64,000 nucleotides of DNA from Acanthosoma haemorrhoidale (taxonomy: Eukaryota > Arthropoda > Insecta > Hemiptera > Acanthosomatidae): contig OV884015.1 in the NCBI GenBank assembly GCA_930367205.1, positions 107,944,509 to 108,008,508 on the forward strand. Direction: 5' to 3'. The notes under the pieces were generated by a model that was given only the letters and a program-made list of their open reading frames with translations, was not told where the DNA came from and did not search any database. Positions 1 through 10,975 of the stretch are shown piece after piece. The translations under genes and the position numbers were made by a program. The first letter of the stretch is position 1; the number at the start of each line of letters is the position of its first letter.

Positions 1-872
1 TTCGTTCAGAGTAAATTTCATAAACCATCAATTTAAAAAAAAATGATGATCATGAAAAGATCGATGAGAGTATTAATAATTAATTTGGTTATTATATTTG
101 TTCCGTTTGACACACAAAAACGATTAGTTACTTAAAATATTATAAACTACTAATATCTAGTTATTGATATTAGTTGTGGCTTAAACGTAAATCATTCATT
201 TTGTTTCTTTTTTTCTGGAATCCAATTGTTTTTACCTGCAAAATCAATAAAAAAATTAATTACCACAAACAGCTCGTGACACACACACGACTTTACTGAC
301 GTTGGGTTAGAGAGTCTCTCAATAGTCTTCGACTTAGCTCTTGGTAAGGTGTGACACTTTATGTCATCTTTTCCAATCCTCTATAGACGCATTGTACAAT
401 GACAGCTATCCATTGTCACTGATTTGTCAATAGTAACTAAAACAATTTATAAACAAAAACTAAGTCATGATTAAGAGCGCTATTAAAAAAAGAATAAAAA
501 ATTATTCAATATTTATGAAGGTGGAGAAAGCTGGGGTGAAGTGGGACCCCAGGGTCGAAGGCCGCCATAGACCCCGGGGTGCAGTTAAAGCTCTCAGTGT
601 AATAATATGTAAACTGCCTCCCTCCATTTTACACCTGACTTCTGTGCCCCCCCCCACTGCCGTTTGCATAACTTTGCCTCCATCCCTACGCTCTGGGGGG
701 GGGGGGATCTGATTTGGAAAATAACAGTCTATTGACGGGGACTACCGTCGGAATGCCCGACGTAACGCTGACGGCTGGGGGTCCTGACGACTATTGCCAG
801 TCCCTCTCTCGCTCTCCCTCCCTCGATGTACACACTGTAGCTTGGCTACTTCTCATATCCAAATCCATGACA
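1..872. other. Unannotated flank with a GC-rich patch
   Basis: AT-rich sequence with a GC-richer patch at about 535-815 that contains runs of C and G. The 81-codon plus-strand frame at 467-712 crosses these homopolymers, has no recognisable motif and is probably chance. I see no gene here. Confidence 0.6.
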
Positions 873-876
873 TATT

Positions 877-899
877 GGTCGAGTCATAAGTAACTTCCG
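877..899 (+). repeat. Left inverted terminal repeat of the mariner element
   Basis: Begins GGTCGAGTCATAAGTAACTT and is the inverted match of 1776-1798 with one mismatch. This is the transposase binding end. Confidence 0.85.
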
Positions 900-963
900 T
901 TTTTTATATCAGACATTTACTTTGCCCTAATTAAATAACAAAATTATATTAATTTATTATGCT

Positions 964-1575
964 TTAACCACTATTATCTATAACCTTCTCCCATCTTCCT
1001 GGCAGTTTATCAATTCCTTCCTTGTAAAATGTGGTTGGTTTGGACTGGAAGAAGTTTTCGACAGCCTGCCTGACTTGCTCTTCAGAATTGAAGGTTTTTC
1101 CATTCAAAAAGTTTTGTAAGGAACAGAAAAGGTGGTAGTCTGTCGGGGTAAGATCCGAGGAGTAAGGTGGATGTGGTAAAACAGAGCATCCAAGCTCAAG
1201 AATTTTTTCTTGAGTCACTCTTGCTGTATGTGGTGGCGTATTGTCGTGTCAAAGAATGACGTTTTTACGATTGACGAGTACAGGACGCTTTTCATGGAGT
1301 TTCTCTTGCACTCTTTGCAACTGCTGAACGTATCTATCCGCAGTAAATCGTTCAGCTTTGACTTCAACAACTCGTGGTGAATTATTCCTTGACAATCCCG
1401 CCATACAAACAATAAAATCTTTTTGCTATGGATGTTTGCTTTCGGATCTGGTAGGGGTGGTTGATCCTCATCAAGCCACTGTCTTTTGCGGAATATATTG
1501 TCATAGGTAACCCATTTTTCATCGCCTGTTACAATCCTGTTTGAAAAAGGCTCAATTTTTACCCGTGAGAGCAGA
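964..1575 (-). pseudogene. Mariner transposase, catalytic domain remnant (DD34D)
   Basis: A minus-strand remnant of a cut-and-paste transposase, acting on the terminal repeats of its own element. Reading from about 1575 downward, the first catalytic Asp lies in TGDEKW (codon at 1521-1523) and is followed by VTYDN and LLFVWRDC. The second Asp lies in HDN (codon at 1243-1245) in a different frame, so a frameshift and a stop lie near 1250. The third Asp lies in TPTDYHLF (codon at 1138-1140). The second and third are separated by 34 residues, the mariner signature. The tail ends in GRWEKVIDNSG, typical of mariner C-termini. The N-terminal helix-turn-helix half is absent. The motifs look closest to the mellifera-type subfamily, from memory. 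The product cannot be functional. Confidence 0.88.
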
Positions 1576-1775
1576 CTTGTGGCGATTCACATTCCCAAAG
1601 CATTTGACTCTCCATTTCAGAGGTTAAAAAAAAACCCAGTTTAACGTAACGTGTATCACTCAAAACAGTTGACAAAAGACTAGCTGAAGCCTCATTTATA
1701 TAGTGAAAACAAAAACTTGTTGTCATGGTAACTCATAGGGGGTAGATACGAACAATAGATTGTACTTAGCTGCAT

Positions 1776-1798
1776 CGGAAGTTACCTATGACTCGACC
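1776..1798 (-). repeat. Right inverted terminal repeat of the mariner element
   Basis: Inverted match of 877-899 (22 of 23 positions), followed directly by TA. Confidence 0.85.
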
Positions 1799-1969
1799 TA
1801 TTACTACAGCACACAATTATATTTTAGTAACATATTGTGTCGGTTCGTACACCTGCAGATTTATTATAAAATAATTGGGTGAATAACTGTGTATACTGAT
1901 CATAAAAAAATGATAAATGCAATAAATTTGTTATTTTATTTGGTAAATGGCAAATACATGGAGGAGACA

Positions 1970-3412
1970 AACAGGCAGATTTTCGCTGCTTCTTGTTCCA
2001 TTGCAGACTTTGCACCCTAAGGGAAGAAATATTTTATCTATCTCTAGCCTAATCCGCTCAGGTTAAAATATAATATAAAATATCACTGAAAGAACCCAAA
2101 AATCATTATGCTACAGATAAAGTAGTACATTTTTCAACCAGGGTCCAGGTTGTCAACTTTGAAAAAAAATCCTACTTTTCTATTAAATTTTTATTTCGTT
2201 ATGTCACTAATAATAGGTTAAAATTAGCGGTAGTCTTTTGATATGGTGTCATATCTCGATCAAATTAAACCTCTTAATGTCGCGAATTATTAATTATAAG
2301 ATAAATAAAAGAATGACACCCTGATGTTAGTGACATCTAGTTACCTAACTGTTCTAAATAAACAACAAAAAAACTAGCACAACCCGATAAACCGACCTCT
2401 AGCCATAAGAAAATGACTTAGGACAGGAAGAGAAAGAAAACGCTTTCTCAGCGGAAACATTTGTCGGTCATCCTGTGGGATATCTGGGAGAGGAAACTAT
2501 CAGTATGCACTAGGGGTCATCAATCAGGGTAACTGCTATTCTATTCTTCCCAGAGGATCTGTAGATTTCTCTGGTCATCAATGATGACGGGTGACTCTCA
2601 GGCATTGGCAGTTTTATCAAATCATCATCATTTTCAATAACGTGTTTCGATTAATTTGTTAACACTTACATTCTGGCTTTCGTTATTAATCCTTCGATTT
2701 GTCGATGAAACTGTCCTTTATATTGTATTCCTTCAATAAATGATTTGTTATCTTTAATAAGAGTATGGTGTCTCAAGTCTAATATTCTGATGCTACTCTT
2801 AATTCGTATGCTAGTAAAAAGAGAAACTACATCAAGACTGACTAAGTCGTAATCTGAGTTATAATGTCCATGTATTCTGGGAGTTTTTAACTGTCAGTCT
2901 GCCTGTGTACATAGAATTATATAGTTTCTCGATATATTCATTTATTATGACTACTTATTCATAGCTATAGACTACTGCCTATATCCTGCCCATATGCTGT
3001 CCTATCCCGAAGAGATGCTAATGGCTCAGCTCATAGGATAGGTGGACTCGGGACAGCATGGTAAACATCTGCGAGAATTTTTCGTCTTTTCATTACTTGG
3101 AGATCATCTCCATGGCTGCTCTGATAGTTTCTTTTACGTAGGATTCTCGCAGTACGAAGAGCCCTCGCTCCTGGAGACTCTCAAAGGCGATACAAGAAAA
3201 AGTCAGGATAAACCTATGGTTTCTCTTCCAGTTATGTTCTCTCAATGAAGAGTATACATAATACTTAATATAATATAACCTTATTTATGTTAATCGCTGA
3301 TTATTTTATATCGTCATCTCTCATTTAACTAAATATATTCAAACCTTTTCGTTTCTTTCCTTCTTTTCACTTTGTATCTAAGTTCCAGGGTGATTAATTA
3401 TTTAGGAAATCT
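1970..3412. other. Unannotated duplicated stretch
   Basis: AT-rich, matched with few differences in copy 2 at about 15570-17030. The 68-codon frame at 3042-3248 is not kept open in copy 2, which argues against a gene. No gene is recognised. Confidence 0.6.
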
Positions 3413-3818
3413 AAAAGTATAAAATGTAATATAATGATTTTTGGTTGATGCTTAAACAATTTATTTGTTGTTTTTATTTCATGAAAAATATCCCAGAATT
3501 TGACCCTCCACCTTAGTCTAGTGGTTGGTATAATGAATTTTAACTGCATACACCCTCGTTCAGGCTCATCCAAGAATTTTCATTGTTTTGAAGAATAGGT
3601 CTGGGCGAGGCCCTCTCAGCCTCGTGAGGATTAACGAGTAGAACGTAAAAGAAGCGAGTCCAATAGAAATTACCGAAATTATGCATGAGAGGAATCGATG
3701 GGGCGATGATGCTTTTAATGATGGTGCGTAAAAGTATAAAATGTAATATAATATTATGAATGTTGGCTAAACAATTTATTTGTTGGTTTTTTTATGGAAA
3801 ATATCCCAGAATATTACC
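3413..3818 (+). repeat. Local direct repeat, period about 316 bp
   Basis: About 90 bp at 3413-3502 (AAAGTATAAAATGTAATATA through ATATCCCAGAAT) recurs at 3729-3818. The stretch between them holds the 3522-3606 repeat unit. The same arrangement is present in copy 2 at about 17024-17420. Confidence 0.75.
3522..3606 (+). repeat. Short dispersed repeat with a tRNA-like box A motif
   Basis: The block reading TGGTTGGTATAATGAATTTT and ending AATAGGTCTGGG recurs at 4596-4672 with an internal deletion. Just before it, TAGTCTAGTGG resembles a tRNA box A, and GTTCAGGCTC about 40 bases on is a weak box B candidate. A tRNA-derived SINE head is possible but no complete tRNA fold is evident. Confidence 0.4.
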
Positions 3819-3929
3819 GTCACTGATAACATATATCATTTGATGAAATAATGAGAAACGTGGAGCATATGAAAGTTATGACGAAGGGTATGCGATTTAC
3901 TCCCAAATGTTGGAGCATTAGCCCCTTAT

Positions 3930-4255
3930 ATAAGTGGTTTATATCAGCCCGGGGGAGCTGATGGGTTGCTCTCACCTCTCCCTAGAACTGAGGAGGCCTA
4001 CCTGATAAGCGGACGTGGAGAAATGGGGCCTATGAATCCGAAATGGGCAGGTGCAAGGCCCTGGTGTAAATTGGCACCGCCTAACTGGGAGATATCTCAT
4101 CCGGGCCCGCGGCCATCTGTATCACTTACCCGACTGCACTTGCAAGCCTTTTTTCCCCCACTTCATTATATATTCCATTTCGGGGGAAAGGGGGGGGGCA
4201 GTACTTGATCCCGACCCGTGGCATCCGGTTCAGGGAGTCTTGTAAATCAGCTCGG
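3930..4255. other. GC-rich island of unknown origin, conserved in both copies
   Basis: About 320 bp of clearly GC-richer sequence, matched in copy 2 at about 17540-17850. It contains a possible hairpin GGTGC...GCACC (about 4050-4078). The 80- to 92-codon frames across it differ between copies at a homopolymer, so coding is unlikely. It looks like a fragment of an old mobile element, but I cannot name the family. Confidence 0.5.
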
Positions 4256-4825
4256 TAATGACCTTATATTTACTTTCGCGCTTATCGTAACTTCATATTA
4301 GGTTCAGATGAATTATGTGTATTGTTTTCTAGATGACTTTTTCAGGAAAACTTCTCATGGTTATGAACCTTTTGTATACCATGGTTAGGTTTTGAGGGCC
4401 CGGTCACCTCCCTGATATCAAGCATGTCAAACTATGTACTTGTGAACCAACTAGGTTTCTTGCATATCTTGTTCCAAGTTTTTTCATAACTGCTCGCATA
4501 TTAATTCCTGAAACACATAAAAGTTTATATAACTAAATATGCTTGTACGCATCAAACGGATTATAACCAAATAAGTTATAGACAGCGTACAGATATGGTT
4601 GGTATAATGAATTTTAACTGCATAGACAGGCTCCTCCTAGAATTTTTATTGATTTGAAGAATAGGTCTGGGTTGGGTTTTGTTCTAATAATAAATAATTA
4701 CATAATTTATGTGTTCATTTAAATAGAGGCATATTTGTAACATTGTTGCAGAAAAACACAATTACACAGTACTAGTTTTCATAGTATTCAATAGTAGCTC
4801 AAAACCAGCAACATATTATATCTTT

Positions 4826-4837
4826 AATGATTACTCG
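4826..4837 (+). repeat. Target-site duplication of LINE insertion, left
   Basis: AATGATTACTCG is repeated at 5312-5323. The uninterrupted single copy is at 18442-18453 in duplication copy 2. Confidence 0.85.
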
Positions 4838-5311
4838 CTCATTCTACATCCTACATTCTAGAACTCGTCCCTTCCAAGTTTATGAAATTCCACAGCAGCC
4901 TTTCCAACCACCCTAATCCTGTAGCACAGTCATTGCACTGCGCCACTCATCCCTATAATCCTCCTCGGAGACTGAAACGGCCTCGTGACCTGCTATAAGC
5001 GCGTGACAGTGGGAGTCCTGGCAATGGCCAGTTTCTCCAATCATGTCCTGAGCGTCTGTGGCTCTCGCGCTCTTGGTCAGCCTCCACTGGCTAGCATCCG
5101 GTGACGCGGCTGACGGAGGAGCGTGGGGGACTTCCCAAGACTCCGCTTTTTCTTCGCATGTGGATTTGGGAGGTCTCTGGGCTGTCTGTAAATATTGTGT
5201 GAATGATGAACTGTAAATATGGTATGAATGGGAGCATTTATCTTATTACTTATTGCGTTATAAAAGGCAGATTGTAATTATAGCACAATAAAGGAGTATC
5301 AATAATAAATG
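4838..5311 (+). mobile_element. 5'-truncated Jockey-type LINE insertion (family A)
   Basis: A 474-bp insertion present only in duplication copy 1, with an empty site at 18442-18453. It is flanked by a 12-bp target duplication, as left by target-primed reverse transcription. It begins inside the end of ORF2 and carries about 310 bp of 3' untranslated region ending in an AATA-rich tail. The 3' region recurs at 14190, 25174, 27766 (minus) and 43205 (minus). Confidence 0.87.
4840..4998 (+). pseudogene. C-terminal end of a Jockey-type LINE ORF2
   Basis: 52 codons and a TAA, open from the truncation point. It contains HPNPVAQSL and ends RRLKRPRDLL. A terminal RRLKR...DL motif after a His-Pro-Asn segment is what I associate with C-termini of Jockey-clade reverse transcriptases. 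No catalytic domain is present and there is no start codon. It is a 5'-truncated insertion, not a gene. The clade assignment rests on motif memory. Confidence 0.7.
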
Positions 5312-5323
5312 AATGATTACTCG
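5312..5323 (+). repeat. Target-site duplication of LINE insertion, right
   Basis: Second copy of AATGATTACTCG, directly after the A-rich tail of the element. Confidence 0.85.
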
Positions 5324-5859
5324 GCGTGATACTTTTTATAATAGCTCTGTCCACTGCTGATAGAATATGAAGGGATAATTTTATAAAAGTGTAGTCAGTC
5401 CTCTATTACACATCCTGGAATATTTACTTCCTTAAACTTCAAGGGATACATAATAAATTTCTAATAATAATAATAAATTCACCAAGGGTTTTGTTTCCTT
5501 TATTCATAAAAGTAAAAGCATGCACTCAAACGTTTCTTGAACATTTAATGTGTAGCAACAATAAGTAAAACATACATGTATTAAGATATTTAGGACTACT
5601 AGAAATTAGTCTTTTAGTTGCTTTTTTCTTTTGTCATTTCAATTTTTCTACATGTGAATTAGTAAATATTTGAATTCATAGTCACGAGTTTAAGTCTAAA
5701 AAAGAAGAAATTACGTTGGGTCATCGAATGTTGGTGGGTTATACGTCCTTTATATTGTTTGTAAAGAGTTCAATCAGTTAATTTTGACTCTGTGAAAATT
5801 ATACAAAAATTTTAAACTACTATTCTACATCTGTCGAATCTAAGGACTATTACCGCCTC

Positions 5860-6130
5860 CTGACTGAGAGTACATCCGGTCCACAGAAGAGGTTGAGGAC
5901 CCAGTGACGAGGATACCCGGCTAGGCACTCAGCCTCGGCACTAAAGCCCACATCACCTTGGAGTCACGTCCCTCTCCCACCTATATCCCACTAGTGGTGC
6001 TGCATTGGGGGTTTGCATCCTGCCCCTCTAATGACACCGTTGTAAGCCACTCTCTTGTCTCCTAGTCCTCTCCCTCCGCCTCTTCCCAATCCATTAACTT
6101 CCTCCCCTCTCAGGGACACAGAAAACAGCC
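5860..6130. other. GC-rich block of unknown origin
   Basis: A GC- and pyrimidine-rich block in AT-rich surroundings, matched in copy 2 at about 18960-19255 with very few changes. No open frame or family motif is recognised. It may be part of an old retroelement. Confidence 0.4.
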
Positions 6131-7978
6131 TTCTTTTTACCCTCTTTTTTTTTTCTCTCAAAGTGTAAAATCGATTTGTTCACTACCTTTTCGTCCATTT
6201 TTCTTGAAAGCACAAAAATATGTTAAATTATTATTATCAAACTAAACCAAATGGATTTAATAAACTAAAACTAAATTAAAGAAATTAGATTGAGTTTAAA
6301 AGGTGTCGATATTCACATACTCTAAAAAACAAATGCTAAAACGACATAATTATTATTACCAACGACATTCAAAGGGCAGAGTGGCTTCCCAAAACAAATA
6401 TAGTAACTCATAGCTTACATTATTTACAATATTTCGGGAATTTATTTTAAATAGTCTTAGTTTTTTTTTCAATAACTTACAATATTTCAAGTTTGATAGG
6501 TTATGGCTGCGTTACTTATTATTACATTCAGCAAATTTCGAGTTATGGTCACTGTACAGTTTTAAAATATCTGGTTTTCGCTAAGGTAGGAATATAATTA
6601 AGTTTCTGTGAATTCCAGTTCACAAATTTATTCCTTTAGTACGTTTTTTTTTTCCAAGATTATCAGCAAAATATGTACGAGACCAAAGAATATTTTGAGC
6701 TTTGCTCCGTTTCCAATTTCGTTTAAGACAACGGGTTTCCTTATGGCAACTTCTGAGTGTACGTTCTACGGTAGTGGAGGAATGGTTCGATATAATGAAC
6801 CTTTCAAGGTTGTGGGAATGTAAAATTATTACGGAAATTATGAAGAAAAAAATAGTAGTCTGCTCTACTAAATTTCTCAAGTCGTGGCTCAGAAGCTATT
6901 CGAAATTTTAACACCTGCTAAAGACCTCCACTGAATTCGGCATGTTTAAATTGTCTTCCGGTTGAGATGACATTGTTACACATAGTTAGGGAAGTAGTTT
7001 TGGGGCTAACACCTTTTTGATACATTTACAACTGGGGTTCTCATTTCTAAATAAAACCGGACGGTTCAAGATTACACTTTTGATGAATTACGAACTGTTC
7101 GGTCCCGTGTTTCATTGTCGAGCCTTGGACGAAAACTCCGTGGATCTTCTCACCTCTTCTGTTAGCATCGTTCGTCGTTTGTTCAGAAAGAGAACATAAA
7201 CAGAAATTACATGTTGTTATTCAAGAGACGATAGTATAGAAAGATCAATGAGCAATGTCACTGAGTTGTTTCAGATCCATCAGTAAAAACTTAGGTTTGT
7301 TGTTTAAAAACAAAAACAAACAACCGAATTCTAAAAATGGCCTGCTCATTGATTTTCGGTTTAACAAGACAACAACAAAACAACAATTTCAAGCCAGTAA
7401 GCTGTTATTAATCTTATTTTTTAATGTTGGTAACTTTTTTAAAGAATCATAATTTTTACATATCATTTTTATTAAAGATTCTGTAGAATTTTGTAGAGAA
7501 AGTCCGATATTCACAAGATCTTCACTCACATAGTTTTATTAATCCTTAACCATAGTGCCCGTAGTTTGTGTGTGTTATCTGTAGATATTGTTTAGCAGTA
7601 ACTGGCTTTCTGTGCCAGAGTTCAGTCGTTTTCGATCTCCTCGTTACAAGGAAAATCTCATTTCCCTTTCTTCAACCATCTGGAGCTTATGCTAACCAAT
7701 AATGGCACAGGTCAGCGGCGATTTGATATTCTTGGTAAAGTTTAGTAATTTGCAACTAACTGCTTCGTGTTTCTGAACCTTGTATTTTTTCTTATGAAAA
7801 AGATCTTTTGTAAGGGCGGGCTGTAGGTAGCCCACCCCCATATTCACCTAAATGTTGCCAAATTCGGAAACGAACCACACTAGCGGCTCTTAAATAATAG
7901 CTCAAATGACTGAATTCAGTTAACGGTGTTCTTTAGATAAAAATAAAAATGTTATTATGTCGAATATAATGTTTCTCT
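6131..7978. other. Unannotated duplicated stretch
   Basis: AT-rich, with many short frames (6608-7452) that shift, shorten or lengthen in copy 2 at about 19255-21098. No motif is recognised and no gene is called. Confidence 0.55.
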
Positions 7979-7990
7979 AAAAATTGTCAA

Positions 7991-8093
7991 AAGGCAGATT
8001 GTAATTTTAGCACAATAAAGGAAATTAACTAAAAAAAAAAATTATTACAGAAGTTTATTATGAAAAATGAGTGTACAATCATTAATGCAGCTA
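7991..8093 (+). mobile_element. 103-bp insertion with LINE family A 3' end and extra sequence
   Basis: Present only in copy 1. It is flanked by AAAAATTGTCAA at 7979-7990 and 8094-8105, with the single-copy empty site at 21099-21110. It starts with the last roughly 28 bases of LINE family A (GGCAGATTGTAATTTTAGCA), then has an A-run and about 55 bases not seen in the other copies. It resembles a severely truncated retrotransposition event, with the extra bases perhaps carried from downstream of a source element. Confidence 0.7.
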
Positions 8094-8105
8094 AAAAATT
8101 GTCAA

Positions 8106-8886
8106 CATTTATAATATTTGTTAAATAGTTACATGAATACAAAATAATGTCACTCTCCGGCCAACCATTAATTATTATTCATATAATCATAATACAATGA
8201 AGAAATAAATCATTTCCAGTTTTATCTGTCTTAGGCAATATTTGAAGTATTGGCTCCTAAAAAAAACACTCGTTTACATTAGTCATTATGTCCTAGTAGT
8301 GCTTATTTAAAACTGGACGTTTTTCTTCTGGAGGAGTGTCTTTGTCATTCAGTTCGTGTTAAATTTGTGGATAATTCTCGTGTTTGTGGGACTGAATGGA
8401 ATAATTTATTCATGGCAGTCTTTATGTAATGAACATAGACTTCTGTGGAGGGTGCGCGTATGCTTACAGTGGTACTGCGATTATTATGAATCTCTATATT
8501 GTCAGGATAATTATTAACGTTCAAATATTTCTGTGAAAATTGTAATGAGTTTCCACGTGGCGAATGTTAAATGAGATCCCTTGACGAGCTGACCTCGGAC
8601 CCTCCTCGATGGGTCTTCCTGTTGGTGGTGGGCAGATCCTATCTACCCTACAGAAGGCATTAACTGTGACGGTGGCCATGAAAGGACACCACCGACTTTT
8701 CTATTTAGCCCTGTAATTAACAGATGACCATTCAGGAAATTCACTGTCCGGAGATTAGTAAAGATTTATTGCGGCTGGACCTTTCCGTTTAATTACATTT
8801 TCTTATCCAATCCCTCCTTCCTTCTCTTCCCTTCGAGGGCACGGCTGTTGTGGCCTGTATATTTAAGCTAGTAACTATGGATAGAA
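8106..8886. other. Unannotated stretch before the satellite
   Basis: Closely matched in copy 2 at about 21111-21900. No gene seen. Confidence 0.55.
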
Positions 8887-10677
8887 GAGTCTAGTCTATA
8901 GAGTCTAGACTATTGCGTCTAGTCTATTGAGTCTAGTCTATTGAGTCTAGTATATAAAGTCTAGTCTATTAAGTCTAGTCTATACGGTCTAGTTTATTGA
9001 GTCTAGTCTATTGAGTCTAGTCTATACGGTCTAGTTTATTGAGTCTAGTCTATTGAGTCTAGTCTATATGGTCTAGTTTATTGAGGCTAGTCTATTAAGT
9101 CTAGTCTATACGGTCTAGTTTATTGAGTCTAGTCTATAGTGTCTAGTCTATTGAGTCTACTCTATAAAGTCTAGTCTATTGAGTCTAGTCTATACGGTCT
9201 AGTTTATTGAGGCTAGTCTATTGAGTCTAGTCTATACGGTCTAGTTTATTGAGTCTAGTCTATACGGTCTAGTTTATTGAGTCTAGTCTATTGAGTCTAG
9301 TCTATAAAATCTAGTCTATTGAGTCTAGTCTATAAAGTCTAGTCTATTGAGTCTAGTCTATTGAGTCTAGTCTATTGAGTCTAGTCTATTGAGTCTAGTC
9401 TATAAAGTATAGTTTATTGAGTCTAGTCTATTGAGTCTAGTCTATACGGTCTAGTTTATTGAGGCTAGTCTATTTAGTCTAGTCTATACGGTCTAGTTTA
9501 TTGAGTCTAGTCTATAAAGCCTAATCTATTGAGTCTAGTCTATAAAGTCTAGTCTATTAAGTCTAGTCTATACGGTCTAGTTTATTGAGTCTAGTCTATA
9601 GTGTCTAGTCTATTGAGTCTACTCTATAAAGTCTAGTCTATTGAGTCTAGTCTATACGGTCTAGTTTATTGAGGCTAGTCTATTGAGTCTAGTCTATACG
9701 GTCTAGTTTATTGAGTCTAGTCTATAGTGTCTAGTCTATTGAGTCTACTCTATAAAGTCTAGTCTATTGAGTCTAGTCTATATGGTCTAGTTTATTGAGG
9801 CTAGTCTATTAAGTCTAGTCTATACGGTCTAGTTTATTGAGTCTAGTCTATAGTGTCTAGTCTATTGAGTCTACTCTATAAAGTCTAGTCTATTGAGTCT
9901 AGTCTATACGGTCTAGTTTATTGAGGCTAGTCTATTGAGTCTAGTCTATACGGTCTAGTTTATTGAGTCTAGTCTATACGGTGTAGTTTATTGAGTCTAG
10001 TCTATTGAGTCTAGTCTATAAAATCTAGTCTATTGAGTCTAGTCTATAAAGTCTAGTCTATTGAGTCTAGTCTATTGAGTCTAGTCTATTGAGTCTAGTC
10101 TATAAAGTATAGTTTATTGAGTCTAGTCTATTGAGTCTAGTCTATAAAGCCTAATCTATTGAGTCTAGTCTATAAAGTCTAGTCTATTAAGTCTAGTCTA
10201 TACGGTCTAGTTTATTGAGTCTAGTCTATAGTGTCTAGTCTATTGAGTCTACTCTATAAAGTCTAGTCTATTGAGTCTAGTCTATACGGTCTAGTTTATT
10301 GAGGCTAGTCTATTGAGTCTAGTCTATACGGTCTAGTTTATTGAATCTAGACTATTGCGTCTAGTCTATTGAGTCTAGTCTATAAAGTCTAGTCTATTGA
10401 GTCTAGTCTATAAAGTATAGTTTATTGAGTCTAGTCTATTGAGTCTAGTCTATAAAGCCTAGTCTATTGAGTCTAGTCTATAAAGTCTAGGCTATTGAGT
10501 CTAGTCTATAAAGTCTAGCCTATTGAGTCTAGTCTATTGAGTCTAGTCTATAAAGTCTAGTCTATTGAGTCTAGTCTATAGAGTCTAGTCTATAAAGTCT
10601 AGTCTATTTAGTCTAGTCTATAGAGTCTTATCTATTAAGTCTAGTCTATAGAGTCTAGTCTACTGAGTCTAGTCTAC
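8887..10677 (+). repeat. 14-bp satellite with higher-order structure
   Basis: About 128 tandem units of 14 bp, consensus GAGTCTAGTCTATT, with variants such as CGGTCTAGTTTATT and AAGTCTAGTCTATT. Runs of variants recur in the same order (for example near 9108, 9570, 9690, 9810 and 10190), so longer blocks were duplicated inside the array. The corresponding site in copy 2 has only a few units. Confidence 0.95.
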
Positions 10678-10975
10678 GTCTTAGCTGGTTTGTCTACTCA
10701 ACCCCGGCACTATAGCAATACCATCAAACTTTAAGTTTGATCATTAAACTTATTTAACTTATTTAAGTTATTAAACTAGTCGTGACATCTCAGCCAGCTA
10801 CAAATTTACCATTAATCGGCTCATCGCCGTTTTCATCACGAGGGTCTTGAAACTTCACTAATGGTTCAGTGTGTACACTTACTTGCCTTTCATTTCACCT
10901 TTTATGCAGAAGGGTGAATATCATTCGTTCAAAGAAACGTTCAATCCAAGAATCCATAAAATAGGGGCAACGTAT

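Larger units (their letters stand above)
873..1800 (-). mobile_element. Internally deleted mariner-family DNA transposon
   Basis: The element is bounded by inverted terminal repeats at 877-899 and 1776-1798 that match at 22 of 23 positions, with a TA dinucleotide on the outer side of each end (873-874 and 1799-1800), as expected for mariner insertion. Two extra T residues sit between the left TA and the repeat. It encloses the catalytic half of a transposase on the minus strand. At about 925 bp it is shorter than the usual roughly 1.3 kb of a full mariner, and the missing part is the DNA-binding half. It is non-autonomous, but both ends remain, so it could have been mobilised in trans. Confidence 0.85.

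Noticed and set aside
8887..10677. Regular short repeats that could suggest a CRISPR array
   Set aside because: The 14-bp units are contiguous with no unique spacers, in an evidently eukaryotic repeat context.
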